64,000 nucleotides of DNA. Origin: Acidobacteria bacterium Ga0074141 (GTDB taxonomy: Bacteria > Acidobacteriota > Blastocatellia > Pyrinomonadales > Pyrinomonadaceae). Positions 16,189 to 24,255 of this stretch are shown one piece after another. Each line of letters starts with the position of its first letter. The first letter of the stretch is position 1. A program made the position numbers and the translations under genes. Below the pieces are notes generated by a model, which saw only the letters and a list, made by a program, of their open reading frames with translations, was not told the DNA's origin and searched no databases. Location: contig LNDP01000015.1 in assembly GCA_001464665.1 (NCBI GenBank), positions 248,001-312,000 of the forward strand, written 5' to 3'.

Positions 16189-17502
16189 CTACCAGCAGAT
16201 GCCGCGATAACCATCGCTTGAGATATTCTCGTCGAGGATCCGCACGAGATCGATCACCACGCAGTCGCCAACTGCGGTCCGGGCCACGGGTTTGAATTCC
16301 AAGCTCTTGTTACCGATGACGATGACTTCGGAATGTTCGACCACCTCGGCGACCGTTTCTGCCATTAGCCTTGAGATGTGAGGGACCTCTTGCTCGATGT
16401 ATTCCTTATTTGCTCCGACCAGCCTCGCCAACGAAACTTCCTTGTCGTATAGGCGAACGTCAAAGCCTTTTCCGATCATTCGCTCGATCACGCTGACGAC
16501 TGGCGACTCGCGAAGATCATCGGTCCCGGCCTTGAACGCGAACCCGAGGAAGCCGATCCTTTTTTTGCCGGTCCTTATGATCATATTTACGGCACGTTCG
16601 ATCTGAAGCAGGTTGCTTTCCAGGGTCGCCTCAAGAACCGGGACGGGAACGTCAAGTTGGCGGGCCTTGTATGTTAGGGCTCGAAGGTCTTTCGGCAGGC
16701 ATGAGCCGCCGAACGCGAATCCGGGCTTGAGGTAGTAGGGCGAAAGGTTCAATTTCGTGTCCTTTACGAAGACCTCCATCACCTCGTGGCTATCGATGCC
16801 CGATTCTTTGCAGATATTTCCGATCTCATTCGCAAAAGCGACCTTTAGCCCATGAAAGCAGTTGCAGGCATATTTGACCATCTCGGCCGCTTTGACAGAG
16901 GTCAGGTGAAGCGGAGCGTCGATGTTCTTGTACATTTCGGTAAGCCGTTCTGCCGCTTCCGGATGATCGGAACCGATCAGCGTGAACGGCGGGGCATAGA
17001 AATCCTTGATCGAACTGCCCTCGCGAAGAAACTCCGGATTAACGCAAAGATCGAAGTCCGTTCCAGCCAGCTTTCCGGAAGTTCGCTCGAGAGCCGGTTT
17101 AACTAGAGTTTCGATGGTGCCGGGAAGCATCGTGCTTCGCATAACAACCAAATGGCGGTCACTCTTTTCGGCGATCGCAGCCCCGATCTGCTCACTTACC
17201 CGCTCGACATAATCTAGCTTTAGTGAGCCGTTATCGTTCGAAGGAGTGCCGACACAGACAAGCGAAATTTCGGATGACGAAACTGCCTCTTGCGTTTCAA
17301 CAGTTGCCCGCAGGCGACCTTCGGCCACGACCCTTGCGGTCATTTCTGCGATGCCTTCCTCAACGATCGGAGATCGGCCCTCATTGATCAGTGCGACCTT
17401 TGTCGGATTGACATCAACGCCGATGACATCGCGCCCCTCAGCGGCCAAACACGCCGCCGACACCGCCCCAACGTAACCAAGTCCAAAAACGCTTATTTTC
17501 AT
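16189..17502 (-). CDS. algD: GDP-mannose 6-dehydrogenase (AlgD-like)
   Basis: Oxidises GDP-mannose to GDP-mannuronate with two NAD+. At 437 residues it is nearly the length of Pseudomonas AlgD. G-L-G-Y-V-G at 7-12 is the Rossmann motif, and F-G-G-S-C-L-P-K-D puts the catalytic Cys at residue 268, the same position as AlgD C268. N-P-E-F-L-R-E, H-G-L-K-V-A-F-A-N-E-I-G and the terminal G-I-C-W also match AlgD rather than UDP-glucose dehydrogenases. This points to mannuronate or a derivative as a building block. It lies three bases downstream of the stop of the membrane gene at 17506-18975, which suggests coupling. Confidence in the family is very high; in GDP-mannose rather than UDP-sugar as substrate, good. 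Confidence 0.9.
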   Translation of the reverse strand: MKISVFGLGYVGAVSAACLAAEGRDVIGVDVNPTKVALINEGRSPIVEEGIAEMTARVVAEGRLRATVETQEAVSSSEISLVCVGTPSNDNGSLKLDYVERVSEQIGAAIAEKSDRHLVVMRSTMLPGTIETLVKPALERTSGKLAGTDFDLCVNPEFLREGSSIKDFYAPPFTLIGSDHPEAAERLTEMYKNIDAPLHLTSVKAAEMVKYACNCFHGLKVAFANEIGNICKESGIDSHEVMEVFVKDTKLNLSPYYLKPGFAFGGSCLPKDLRALTYKARQLDVPVPVLEATLESNLLQIERAVNMIIRTGKKRIGFLGFAFKAGTDDLRESPVVSVIERMIGKGFDVRLYDKEVSLARLVGANKEYIEQEVPHISRLMAETVAEVVEHSEVIVIGNKSLEFKPVARTAVGDCVVIDLVRILDENISSDGYRGICW

Positions 17503-17505
17503 TTA

Positions 17506-18975
17506 TCACTTCCGATTGCCCGACGTTTTTCGGAGAATCAGGATATCGTTCGACTCCGCGATAATAGTACCTCGCATAGCCAGCTGATTGCGAACATCAT
17601 CCGAGACTCTAAAGGCCCAAACATGGTCATATTCCGAAAGTATTTGATCCCACTCGCCGAGATTGCTCATCGAAAGCTCGGCGAAAGGCTGGACGGCCCT
17701 AAACACGAGCGGCTGCTGTCCTCGAATTGCAAATAGACGCGGCCAGATCACACCGCGGTCGATGTTCGCCATGCCAATCGACAGGAAGCGAATTCTTTCG
17801 GGCTTTGGTGTGACCGATAGGTATCCGTCGCCGTAAGTTACGTAAGTCATCGAGTTTGGCGGGAGGACCTTATACATCTCGGCCACGTTAAGTAGGTCCT
17901 TGCTCATCCCGTGCCAGCGATACGCAACGACCGACTGTCTAACTCCAAGCAGAGCAACAAAGATAAGAGCGAATACCAGATGAATCCGAAGGTGCTGCCG
18001 TATATCGAATGAAAGGAAAAAGAGACAAAACGCCGGAAGGATAATCCTCGAATCGGCATCTCCCGCCGTGAATAAGTTGGTCGGGGCCGGGAGAAATAGG
18101 ATGAAGAAGGTAACCGCTACAAAAAGAAGGGGTTTACTGATGGCCGATTCACCCGTAAAGAAAAGAAACGCGACACCGGCAAAGACAACGCCGTAGCAGA
18201 TGAAATCGATTACCGGATCGTAGCTCAAAAACGGGCCAAACGAGACGATGACCTTTTTCCAAGCACCCTCCCATTCCATCTTGCCCACATTGCCGGATCC
18301 GCGAATAAACAAGAGAAAAGCGATCGAAGGCAATACAAATAGTGACGCGTCTGCAAGCCATTTCTTGAAACTTCGTTCGCCGAGTCTTTTTGCGAGTATT
18401 TGAATAAGATTATAGAAAATGATGGCGAGTGCGAGGAACGCAAAGGAAGAAAGATGCGAAAGGTAAACACAGGCCACTAAGATAAGTAGTACAAGATAGC
18501 CGCGTTTGAACATCGATTCACGCCAGCGAAGCCATAGCCCAAATGTGACCAAGAACATCGCCACGCTGAGAATGTAATTCAGGTAGCCATAAAAGAAAGT
18601 TCCGCCATAAAGGAAGAACGGGGCGATCAACGAGGTAAGGGTAAGGTAACGCCCGTGAACTGCGGAGGCAATGATCTGGCAGCCAATGAAAAAAAGTACC
18701 GCCACTACGCTCAGGAAGATCTTGAATGCGGTCCAGATACCAACAAGACCGGCAAGCGGGACCAAGATCAAGTCCATGCCCATGTTGGGGATAGGTTCAT
18801 AGAGAACCTCGAAATGCCGCTGGAAGAACTCGCTTTGCTCGTAGTTCAGAAGAATGTTTATCCTCGCGGCGTGATTCGGAAGGTCGACCAACGGCGGTAC
18901 GTCAACGACCCATATCGGTGCGACCATAAGGAAGAGCACGAGTGCGATGAGAAGATTTTGGTGCGACGGTTTCAT
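17506..18975 (-). CDS. Polytopic membrane protein, unknown function (possible glycan-assembly enzyme)
   Basis: A 489-residue protein with about ten to twelve hydrophobic segments (starting at residues 8-26) and a C-terminal soluble part of about 90 residues. Between the first two helices is P-P-L-V-D-L-P-N-H-A-A-R, an acidic/His-containing loop like those of GT-C-type glycosyltransferases, where a first-loop Asp is catalytic. I do not recognise a named family. Its position between the GT39 gene and algD supports a role in polymer assembly or glycosylation. It was considered as an exosortase and rejected because it lacks the conserved Cys/Arg/His motifs and is too long. Confidence 0.6.
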   Translation of the reverse strand: MKPSHQNLLIALVLFLMVAPIWVVDVPPLVDLPNHAARINILLNYEQSEFFQRHFEVLYEPIPNMGMDLILVPLAGLVGIWTAFKIFLSVVAVLFFIGCQIIASAVHGRYLTLTSLIAPFFLYGGTFFYGYLNYILSVAMFLVTFGLWLRWRESMFKRGYLVLLILVACVYLSHLSSFAFLALAIIFYNLIQILAKRLGERSFKKWLADASLFVLPSIAFLLFIRGSGNVGKMEWEGAWKKVIVSFGPFLSYDPVIDFICYGVVFAGVAFLFFTGESAISKPLLFVAVTFFILFLPAPTNLFTAGDADSRIILPAFCLFFLSFDIRQHLRIHLVFALIFVALLGVRQSVVAYRWHGMSKDLLNVAEMYKVLPPNSMTYVTYGDGYLSVTPKPERIRFLSIGMANIDRGVIWPRLFAIRGQQPLVFRAVQPFAELSMSNLGEWDQILSEYDHVWAFRVSDDVRNQLAMRGTIIAESNDILILRKTSGNRK

Positions 18976-19006
18976 TCTGAGATCGTTCGAGGAACGCGTG
19001 GGCTTG

Positions 19007-20548
19007 CTATTGTTCGAGAGCGGCGCTTTTGGGCGTCGGTCCCGGGGATCTCCTCATAAAGATCTGGTAATGGGAACGGTCATATACAAGTTCGTATTCG
19101 AGTTCGAGCGTCCTCGTAACATGCGAATAGACCTCCGGCGTACTCTTTCGCCTGCCGTCCAATGCTTCTTCATAGACCTCTTCGATGACGAAAAATCTCG
19201 GCAACCGTCCTCGCTCAAACCCGAGCCAGTGGTCGTCCACCACCTGCCCTTCGAAGCCAAGAGCAAAAGCCAGTTCGGCACTGCCGTAGGCGACATCCCC
19301 GGGCTGAGCATTAGACTTAATGAACTCAGCAGCGGGAGTGAACTGATTCGCGTATCCGTTGGCTCGCATTTTGAGCACAAGCCCGCCGAACTGAAGCGCG
19401 AGAACTCCGAGGATCAATCCGGACGCAGCAAGCTTGCCGAACTGGGATCGGCGGAAGAGATAGACCATTGCCGCCGCCAAAATGACGGAATAGACCGGGA
19501 CGATGTTGAGCAAATAATAGCTAAGCTTTTGACCGTCAAGAAGCGTCATTATCGTGAAGAAAATCGCCAAGAGAATGAAAGCGATCCGCGTCCCTGTTTT
19601 AGATCGCAACTGCTTTACGGATAAGGCCACGCCGATGCCAAGAAGGTACGCAAACAGGACGATGCTCTTCAACCAGACCGGCCCGCTTGAGCCGGCCGAA
19701 TGCGTCGCGAGCCCATAGGCAACAACGTAGCGTTCAGTGATCTCCTTTGTTATGGCGGAGACCGGGTCCGCCAGCAATGCTAGCCTTCCGCCGTCTTGGG
19801 CATTCCCGCCAAACTGGATCATGAACAGTTCAGGGGCTTGCATGATATACGCACCCCAGGCGATCGCACCGACAAAATACGGCGTGAACGAGAGCAAAAC
19901 GGCACGCAATGAAAGCATCGAACGGTCGAAATAGACTACGATGAACCAAAATGCAAAAAAATAGATGATGCCAAGAAAATGTGTAAGGCCGGAAAGTACG
20001 ACCAATGTTTGGCCGGCAAATAATGCCAGGGGAAAGTTCTTCTCGCGCAATAGAAAATATGCACCGAGGGCAGCCCACCCGAACGCGGTGCAAATGATAT
20101 CCATCCGCCCGAACGAGCCTCCCATTACGATCACATAATCGAACGACAGCAATGCGGTGGTCAGCATGGCGACGGCATCGTCGTTATATAAAGCCTTTGT
20201 AAAGAAGAACACTGACAAGATCAGGATAACGCCGAAGACCGTTGAAAGCGTTCGCATCGAGAACAAGCTGAAGCCGACCAATCGATACCAACCGGCCTGA
20301 AGCGGATAATAGAGCGGAGCCGTCCAATAGGTGTATTTGTCGATTCCTTCGCGGTAGCCGCGGGGCTCAAGAACAAGAGTGCCGGGCTTGCCGTGGAATG
20401 CAAGATTATAACCGGCTCCGGCAAACCAGCCTTCGTCGCTCCACGGCCGTTTTGTGAGGCTGGTACCGACGCATAGTGCCGCGAAGACCACCAGAAGCAC
20501 CGGTAAGATCCAGCGGGCACGAAGTTTTCTCGAATCGCCATCTGGCAT
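19007..20548 (-). CDS. GT39 (ArnT/PMT-type) membrane glycosyltransferase
   Basis: A 513-residue multispanning protein from ATG 20548. An alternative TTG at 20587 would overlap the upstream gene's stop by four bases. T-K-R-P-W-S-D-E-G-W-F in the first periplasmic loop is the D-E motif typical of dolichyl/undecaprenyl-phosphate-sugar-dependent GT-C enzymes of the ArnT/PMT family. About ten hydrophobic helices follow, ending in a soluble C-terminal region. Such enzymes transfer a sugar from a lipid carrier to protein, lipid A or a glycan on the outer face of the membrane. The donor could be the product of one of the GT2 enzymes here. Confidence 0.8.
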   Translation of the reverse strand: MPDGDSRKLRARWILPVLLVVFAALCVGTSLTKRPWSDEGWFAGAGYNLAFHGKPGTLVLEPRGYREGIDKYTYWTAPLYYPLQAGWYRLVGFSLFSMRTLSTVFGVILILSVFFFTKALYNDDAVAMLTTALLSFDYVIVMGGSFGRMDIICTAFGWAALGAYFLLREKNFPLALFAGQTLVVLSGLTHFLGIIYFFAFWFIVVYFDRSMLSLRAVLLSFTPYFVGAIAWGAYIMQAPELFMIQFGGNAQDGGRLALLADPVSAITKEITERYVVAYGLATHSAGSSGPVWLKSIVLFAYLLGIGVALSVKQLRSKTGTRIAFILLAIFFTIMTLLDGQKLSYYLLNIVPVYSVILAAAMVYLFRRSQFGKLAASGLILGVLALQFGGLVLKMRANGYANQFTPAAEFIKSNAQPGDVAYGSAELAFALGFEGQVVDDHWLGFERGRLPRFFVIEEVYEEALDGRRKSTPEVYSHVTRTLELEYELVYDRSHYQIFMRRSPGPTPKSAALEQ

Positions 20549-20583
20549 AGGTGATGTCGAAAGATCCGAGCGAACGAATGCGA

Positions 20584-21867
20584 TCAAAGCTCGCGAACTT
20601 GACTGACCGACCGGGCTTGCTGGTGACCGATGAATGCCCGCTCTGCCGCGGCGTCTTTTCTTGTTTCGATGACCTCCACAACAATGTCCTCAAACTGCTT
20701 CGCGATCGAACTCCAGCCGAACTTGCCCCGGACAACGCGACAGGCGGTTTCGGCGATCTTGTTGGCCTTCTCACGGTTCTGCAAGAGCGAAACTAAAGAT
20801 CGGCTGAACGTATTCGGTGAATCGCGCAGGACGATCTCATTTCCATCGGTCACTGGAAGGCCTTCTGCTCCGACCGTTGTCGAAACTACGGGAAGGCCCA
20901 TTGCCATTGCTTCGAATATTTTGAGACGGGTGCCGCCGCCGATCCGTATCGGCACTACGAAAACGGCCGCCTCGCGCATGTACGGTCGGACGTCTTCAAC
21001 TCGTCCCGTGACCTTGATCGAGTTGTCCCGTTTTGCCAATTCATCTATCTCCGGAAAAGGATCGCGGCCGACCACAGTAAACGTCGCCTCCGGGATCTCT
21101 CGTTTCACTAGCGGGAAGATGTCTCCAACGAACCATTTAACGGCGTCGCTATTCGGCAGCCAGTCCATCGAACCCGTGAAGACGATGTTCGGTTTTGTGC
21201 TCTGGTCTCCGTTGATCGGCGTGAAATATTCCGTATCGACCCCCGTACCGATCTCCCTGACGCGCTTATGGCCGTATTCGCTGCGAAAGAACTCGGCGTC
21301 TTCCTTTGAAACTGCTACCACCGTGTCAAACCGCCTGCAGGCCTGCCGCTCGAATCTTCTTGCCCGTTCCCATTGCGATTTTAGGTAGGCCTTCTTCGGC
21401 ATGCTTTCTGCGACCTCATAATGCCGTCGCCAGATCATCGCTTCGACGTTGTGTTGAAAGAGCAGAGTCGGGATGCCGATGCTTTGGGGTAAGTTGATCG
21501 CCGGGTGGAGAAAGTCACATACCAATATGTCATGACGCCCTTCGGCAAGCGTTTCATCGATCGCTTGGCGCATTGCCGGCGAGCGGTATTTTGCAATAAA
21601 GTAGGGAAGCTTCGAAAAGAGGTTTCCGGCAAGTTCGCCGTAGAATCGCGGGCTGAATTTTGGCGCAACCTGGTGGGGAACCGTTATCAGTTCGCTGCAG
21701 TATTCTGCCGAAAGTTCCCGGGCGTCCATGGCCGCCGCTCCGTCGTCAAGCGTCAGATACGTGATCTCATGCTCCTTCTTCAGCTCGCGGAGCATTTGAT
21801 AGGTCCGTATCCGCCCGCCCTTATCGACCGGGTGCAGAAGCTCGGTTTTTAGCCATAGTATCTTCAC
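20584..21867 (-). CDS. GT4-family glycosyltransferase (XrtA-locus TIGR03087-like)
   Basis: A 427-residue GT-B enzyme. The start M-K-I-L-W-L-K-T-E-L-L-H-P-V-D-K-G-G-R-I-R matches sugar transferases of exosortase-A-associated loci, whose signature is P-x-D-K-G-x-x-I-R. The catalytic half has I-V-F-T-G-S-M-D-W-L-P-N and G-G-T-R-L-K-I-F-E-A-M-A-M-G-L-P-V-V-S-T, the E-x7-E region. It is likely to add one sugar of the repeat unit on the cytoplasmic side. The stop overlaps the TTG alternative start of the next gene. It lies 37 bases after the asparagine-synthase gene at 21905. Confidence 0.85.
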   Translation of the reverse strand: MKILWLKTELLHPVDKGGRIRTYQMLRELKKEHEITYLTLDDGAAAMDARELSAEYCSELITVPHQVAPKFSPRFYGELAGNLFSKLPYFIAKYRSPAMRQAIDETLAEGRHDILVCDFLHPAINLPQSIGIPTLLFQHNVEAMIWRRHYEVAESMPKKAYLKSQWERARRFERQACRRFDTVVAVSKEDAEFFRSEYGHKRVREIGTGVDTEYFTPINGDQSTKPNIVFTGSMDWLPNSDAVKWFVGDIFPLVKREIPEATFTVVGRDPFPEIDELAKRDNSIKVTGRVEDVRPYMREAAVFVVPIRIGGGTRLKIFEAMAMGLPVVSTTVGAEGLPVTDGNEIVLRDSPNTFSRSLVSLLQNREKANKIAETACRVVRGKFGWSSIAKQFEDIVVEVIETRKDAAAERAFIGHQQARSVSQVREL

Positions 21868-21904
21868 AAGTTTGAATCGTGCCTTCGCCGATCTAGGGTC
21901 TCCG

Positions 21905-23821
21905 CTATGCGGTTCTAGTGTCTGTGTCTATGAAACGCCGGTGCCAGATCTCTAGGTTTAGCAGGGCCCAGAGCCGTTCGTCATGGTTTTCGCCCTGCAT
22001 ATGCCTTTCAACTAGCTGCTTGACCTGCTTGGCGTCAAAAATGCCTCTGGCGAGTGCTCTTTCCGATAGAACATATTCGTCAACTACGCTTCGAAATTCG
22101 CCGCGAAACCATTTTCCGACCGGTACCGGAAAGCCCATCTTGCCCCGGCTCAGTATCTCATCCGGAAGCGTGCCTTCCATCGCCTTTCTGAGCACGTATT
22201 TCGTCGTCCGTCCGCGGAGCTTCATCCTCGTCGGCATCGCGGCCGTAAATTCGATCAGTTTATGGTCCAGAAAAGGAACCCTGCTTTCGATCGAGGCCGC
22301 CATCGACATCTGGTCCTGTTTCATCAGCAGCTCGTGCAGATAGGTCTTCGTGTCCGTATAAAGCATTCGGTCGAGCAGGCTGCCGGTCTCCAACGAATCA
22401 AATAGCCGCGACATTTCTGCATATGGGTCCGCCGAACCGTTCAAGCGTTCGCGGGTCGCCGGCGTCAGAAGGCTGTCCTGCATTGTGCGTGGAAAGACCG
22501 CAAAGTTGTCAAAATACATCGAATCGATCGTTGGATCCACCGTGATAAAGCTCTTGCGGAGCTTATGCCTGATCTTTGACCGTAGTGGCAAGGCCTCGAC
22601 CCCGCTGGCCAGAAGGCGTCTTGCCGCTCCCGGCATCAGCCCGTTGTAAAGCTTTCCGAGCCGAAGGTTGGCCAGCGTTCTCATGTATCGCGGGTAGCCG
22701 GCAAGGCTCTCGTCGCTGCCTTCGCCCGTCAGCACTACCTTTACATGCTTCGCAGCGAGTTTTGAAACGAAATAAAGCGCGACGCTCGAAGGATGGGCCA
22801 GCGGCTCGTCCTCGTGCCATACCAGTTCCGGTAATGCCTCAAAGAACTGCTCGGGCGTAACGACCACCTCGTGGTGGTCCGTGTTGAAACGTTCGGCGAC
22901 CATTCTCGCGTATCTCAGCTCGTTTGCCTCGCGTTCCGCAAATCCGACCGAAAAGGTCTTGATCCGCGTTTCCACCATTTTTGCCATCGCCGCCGCGATC
23001 GCGCTCGAATCGATCCCGCCCGAAAGGAACATCCCAAGCGGAACGTCGGACATCAGCCTGAGTCGTACCGAGTCGTGAAAGAGTTCCGACCATCGTTCCA
23101 CCCATTCGCGGTCCGACATGCTCTCGTCTTCGTTTCGTTCGAATGTGACGTCCCAATATTTTCTTATCTCGACCCGCCCGTTCTTCAGCGTCAGAGTATG
23201 GCCGGGCAAAAGCCTTTTCACCCCTCTAAAGAGCGTTAGCTCGCCCGAGTTGCCGTGGTTTGCAAGATAGTCCGTTAGCGAGCGGTATTCAAGTTCCGGC
23301 CGTACCGCACCCGCTTCGAGCAATGCCTTGATCTCCGAGGCAAAAAATAGGCTACCGTCCTCGCTGTGGACATAGTAAAGCGGTTTTACGCCCAATCGGT
23401 CGCGTGCAATGAAAAGCTCGTCCGACCGCGTGTCCCAGATCGCAAAAGCGAACATTCCTCGGAACTTTTCGATCGAGGCTGGCCCATACGCTTCATAGGC
23501 CCGAAGGATCGTTTCGGTATCAGAAGTCGTCCGGAAGGTGAAGCCGAGGCATTCAAGTTCCGGCCTTAGCTCAAGGTGGTTATAGACCTCGCCGTTGTAG
23601 ACAATGACGAGCGAGCGGTCGTCGTTGTACATCGGCTGTTGGCCGGTCTTTAGGTCAACTATCGAGAGTCGACGGTGTCCGAGGCCCGCTCGCCCCGAGA
23701 CGAAAAGGCCTTCTTCGTCCGGGCCGCGATGGGTCTGAACGTCGCGCATCCGGGCCAAGACCGATCCGTCGGCCGTCCGTCCCGAACTACGCGAATAAAT
23801 TATGCCGTTAATGCCGCACAT
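21905..23821 (-). CDS. asnB: Asparagine-synthase-type amidotransferase (XrtA-associated), copy 1
   Basis: A 638-residue class-II glutamine amidotransferase. The nucleophile is Cys2 (M-C-G-I). H-R-G-P-D-E and Y-N-G-E-V-Y-N are the glutaminase motifs, and F-L-S-G-G-I-D-S-S with S-G-G-I-D-S-S at 267-273 is the ATP-pyrophosphatase P-loop. D-E-P-L-A-H-P-S-S and G-E-G-S-D-E-S-L-A-G-Y are also intact, so both half-reactions should work. In surface-glycan loci such proteins amidate uronic acids rather than make free asparagine (WbpS and WbmE are known examples). Two more full copies and one degenerate copy lie in this window. Confidence 0.92.
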   Translation of the reverse strand: MCGINGIIYSRSSGRTADGSVLARMRDVQTHRGPDEEGLFVSGRAGLGHRRLSIVDLKTGQQPMYNDDRSLVIVYNGEVYNHLELRPELECLGFTFRTTSDTETILRAYEAYGPASIEKFRGMFAFAIWDTRSDELFIARDRLGVKPLYYVHSEDGSLFFASEIKALLEAGAVRPELEYRSLTDYLANHGNSGELTLFRGVKRLLPGHTLTLKNGRVEIRKYWDVTFERNEDESMSDREWVERWSELFHDSVRLRLMSDVPLGMFLSGGIDSSAIAAAMAKMVETRIKTFSVGFAEREANELRYARMVAERFNTDHHEVVVTPEQFFEALPELVWHEDEPLAHPSSVALYFVSKLAAKHVKVVLTGEGSDESLAGYPRYMRTLANLRLGKLYNGLMPGAARRLLASGVEALPLRSKIRHKLRKSFITVDPTIDSMYFDNFAVFPRTMQDSLLTPATRERLNGSADPYAEMSRLFDSLETGSLLDRMLYTDTKTYLHELLMKQDQMSMAASIESRVPFLDHKLIEFTAAMPTRMKLRGRTTKYVLRKAMEGTLPDEILSRGKMGFPVPVGKWFRGEFRSVVDEYVLSERALARGIFDAKQVKQLVERHMQGENHDERLWALLNLEIWHRRFIDTDTRTA

Positions 23822-23851
23822 TGGAGCTATGAGAGAAAGCCTGTGTGCCGA

Positions 23852-24235
23852 TCAGGCGGCACGACCAAAATCGTCCTCCAGCCGCACAATGTCGTCCTCG
23901 CCTAGATAGGGGCCCTGCTGGACTTCGATGAAGACCAAATGTTCATCTCCCGGGTTTTCGACCCGATGTGCCGTCCCTACCTCGATGTCCACCGCTTCGC
24001 CGGCCGTGATTAGCGTATCGCTTCCGTCGAGTGTCACCTTAGCCGTGCCGGCGACGACGAACCAATGTTCCGACCGCTGTGCATGTCTCTGATAGCTGAG
24101 CCGCTTGCCGGGCAGGACCTCGATCCGTTTGACCTTAAAGCCCTCGCCTTCATCAAGAACGGTAAAGCTGCCCCACGGCCGTTCGTCATATTCTGGAGAG
24201 TTTTCGTCGTTTATCAGAACCATAATACTTGTCAT
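23852..24235 (-). CDS. Phosphomannose-isomerase-type cupin protein
   Basis: A 127-residue single cupin. R-P-W-G-S-F-T-V-L-D-E-G-E-G-F-K-V-K-R-I-E-V-type sequence followed by P-G-K-R-L-S-Y-Q-R-H-A-Q-R-S-E-H-W matches the C-terminal isomerase domain of type II mannose-6-phosphate isomerase/GDP-mannose pyrophosphorylases. The metal ligands are H-x-Q and E-H. G-T-A-H-R-V-E-N-P is the second cupin motif. It lacks the nucleotidyltransferase half. It likely converts fructose-6-phosphate to mannose-6-phosphate, feeding GDP-mannose and thus the AlgD-like enzyme. ATG 24223 is an alternative start. It lies 20 bases after the heparinase-like gene. Confidence 0.85.
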   Translation of the reverse strand: MTSIMVLINDENSPEYDERPWGSFTVLDEGEGFKVKRIEVLPGKRLSYQRHAQRSEHWFVVAGTAKVTLDGSDTLITAGEAVDIEVGTAHRVENPGDEHLVFIEVQQGPYLGEDDIVRLEDDFGRAA

Positions 24236-24255
24236 TCCCGCGGCCCCTAGCCATT

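Noticed and set aside
17506-18975. Exosortase candidate
   Set aside because: Too long, with no conserved Cys, Arg and His motif of exosortases, and a GT-C-like first loop instead.
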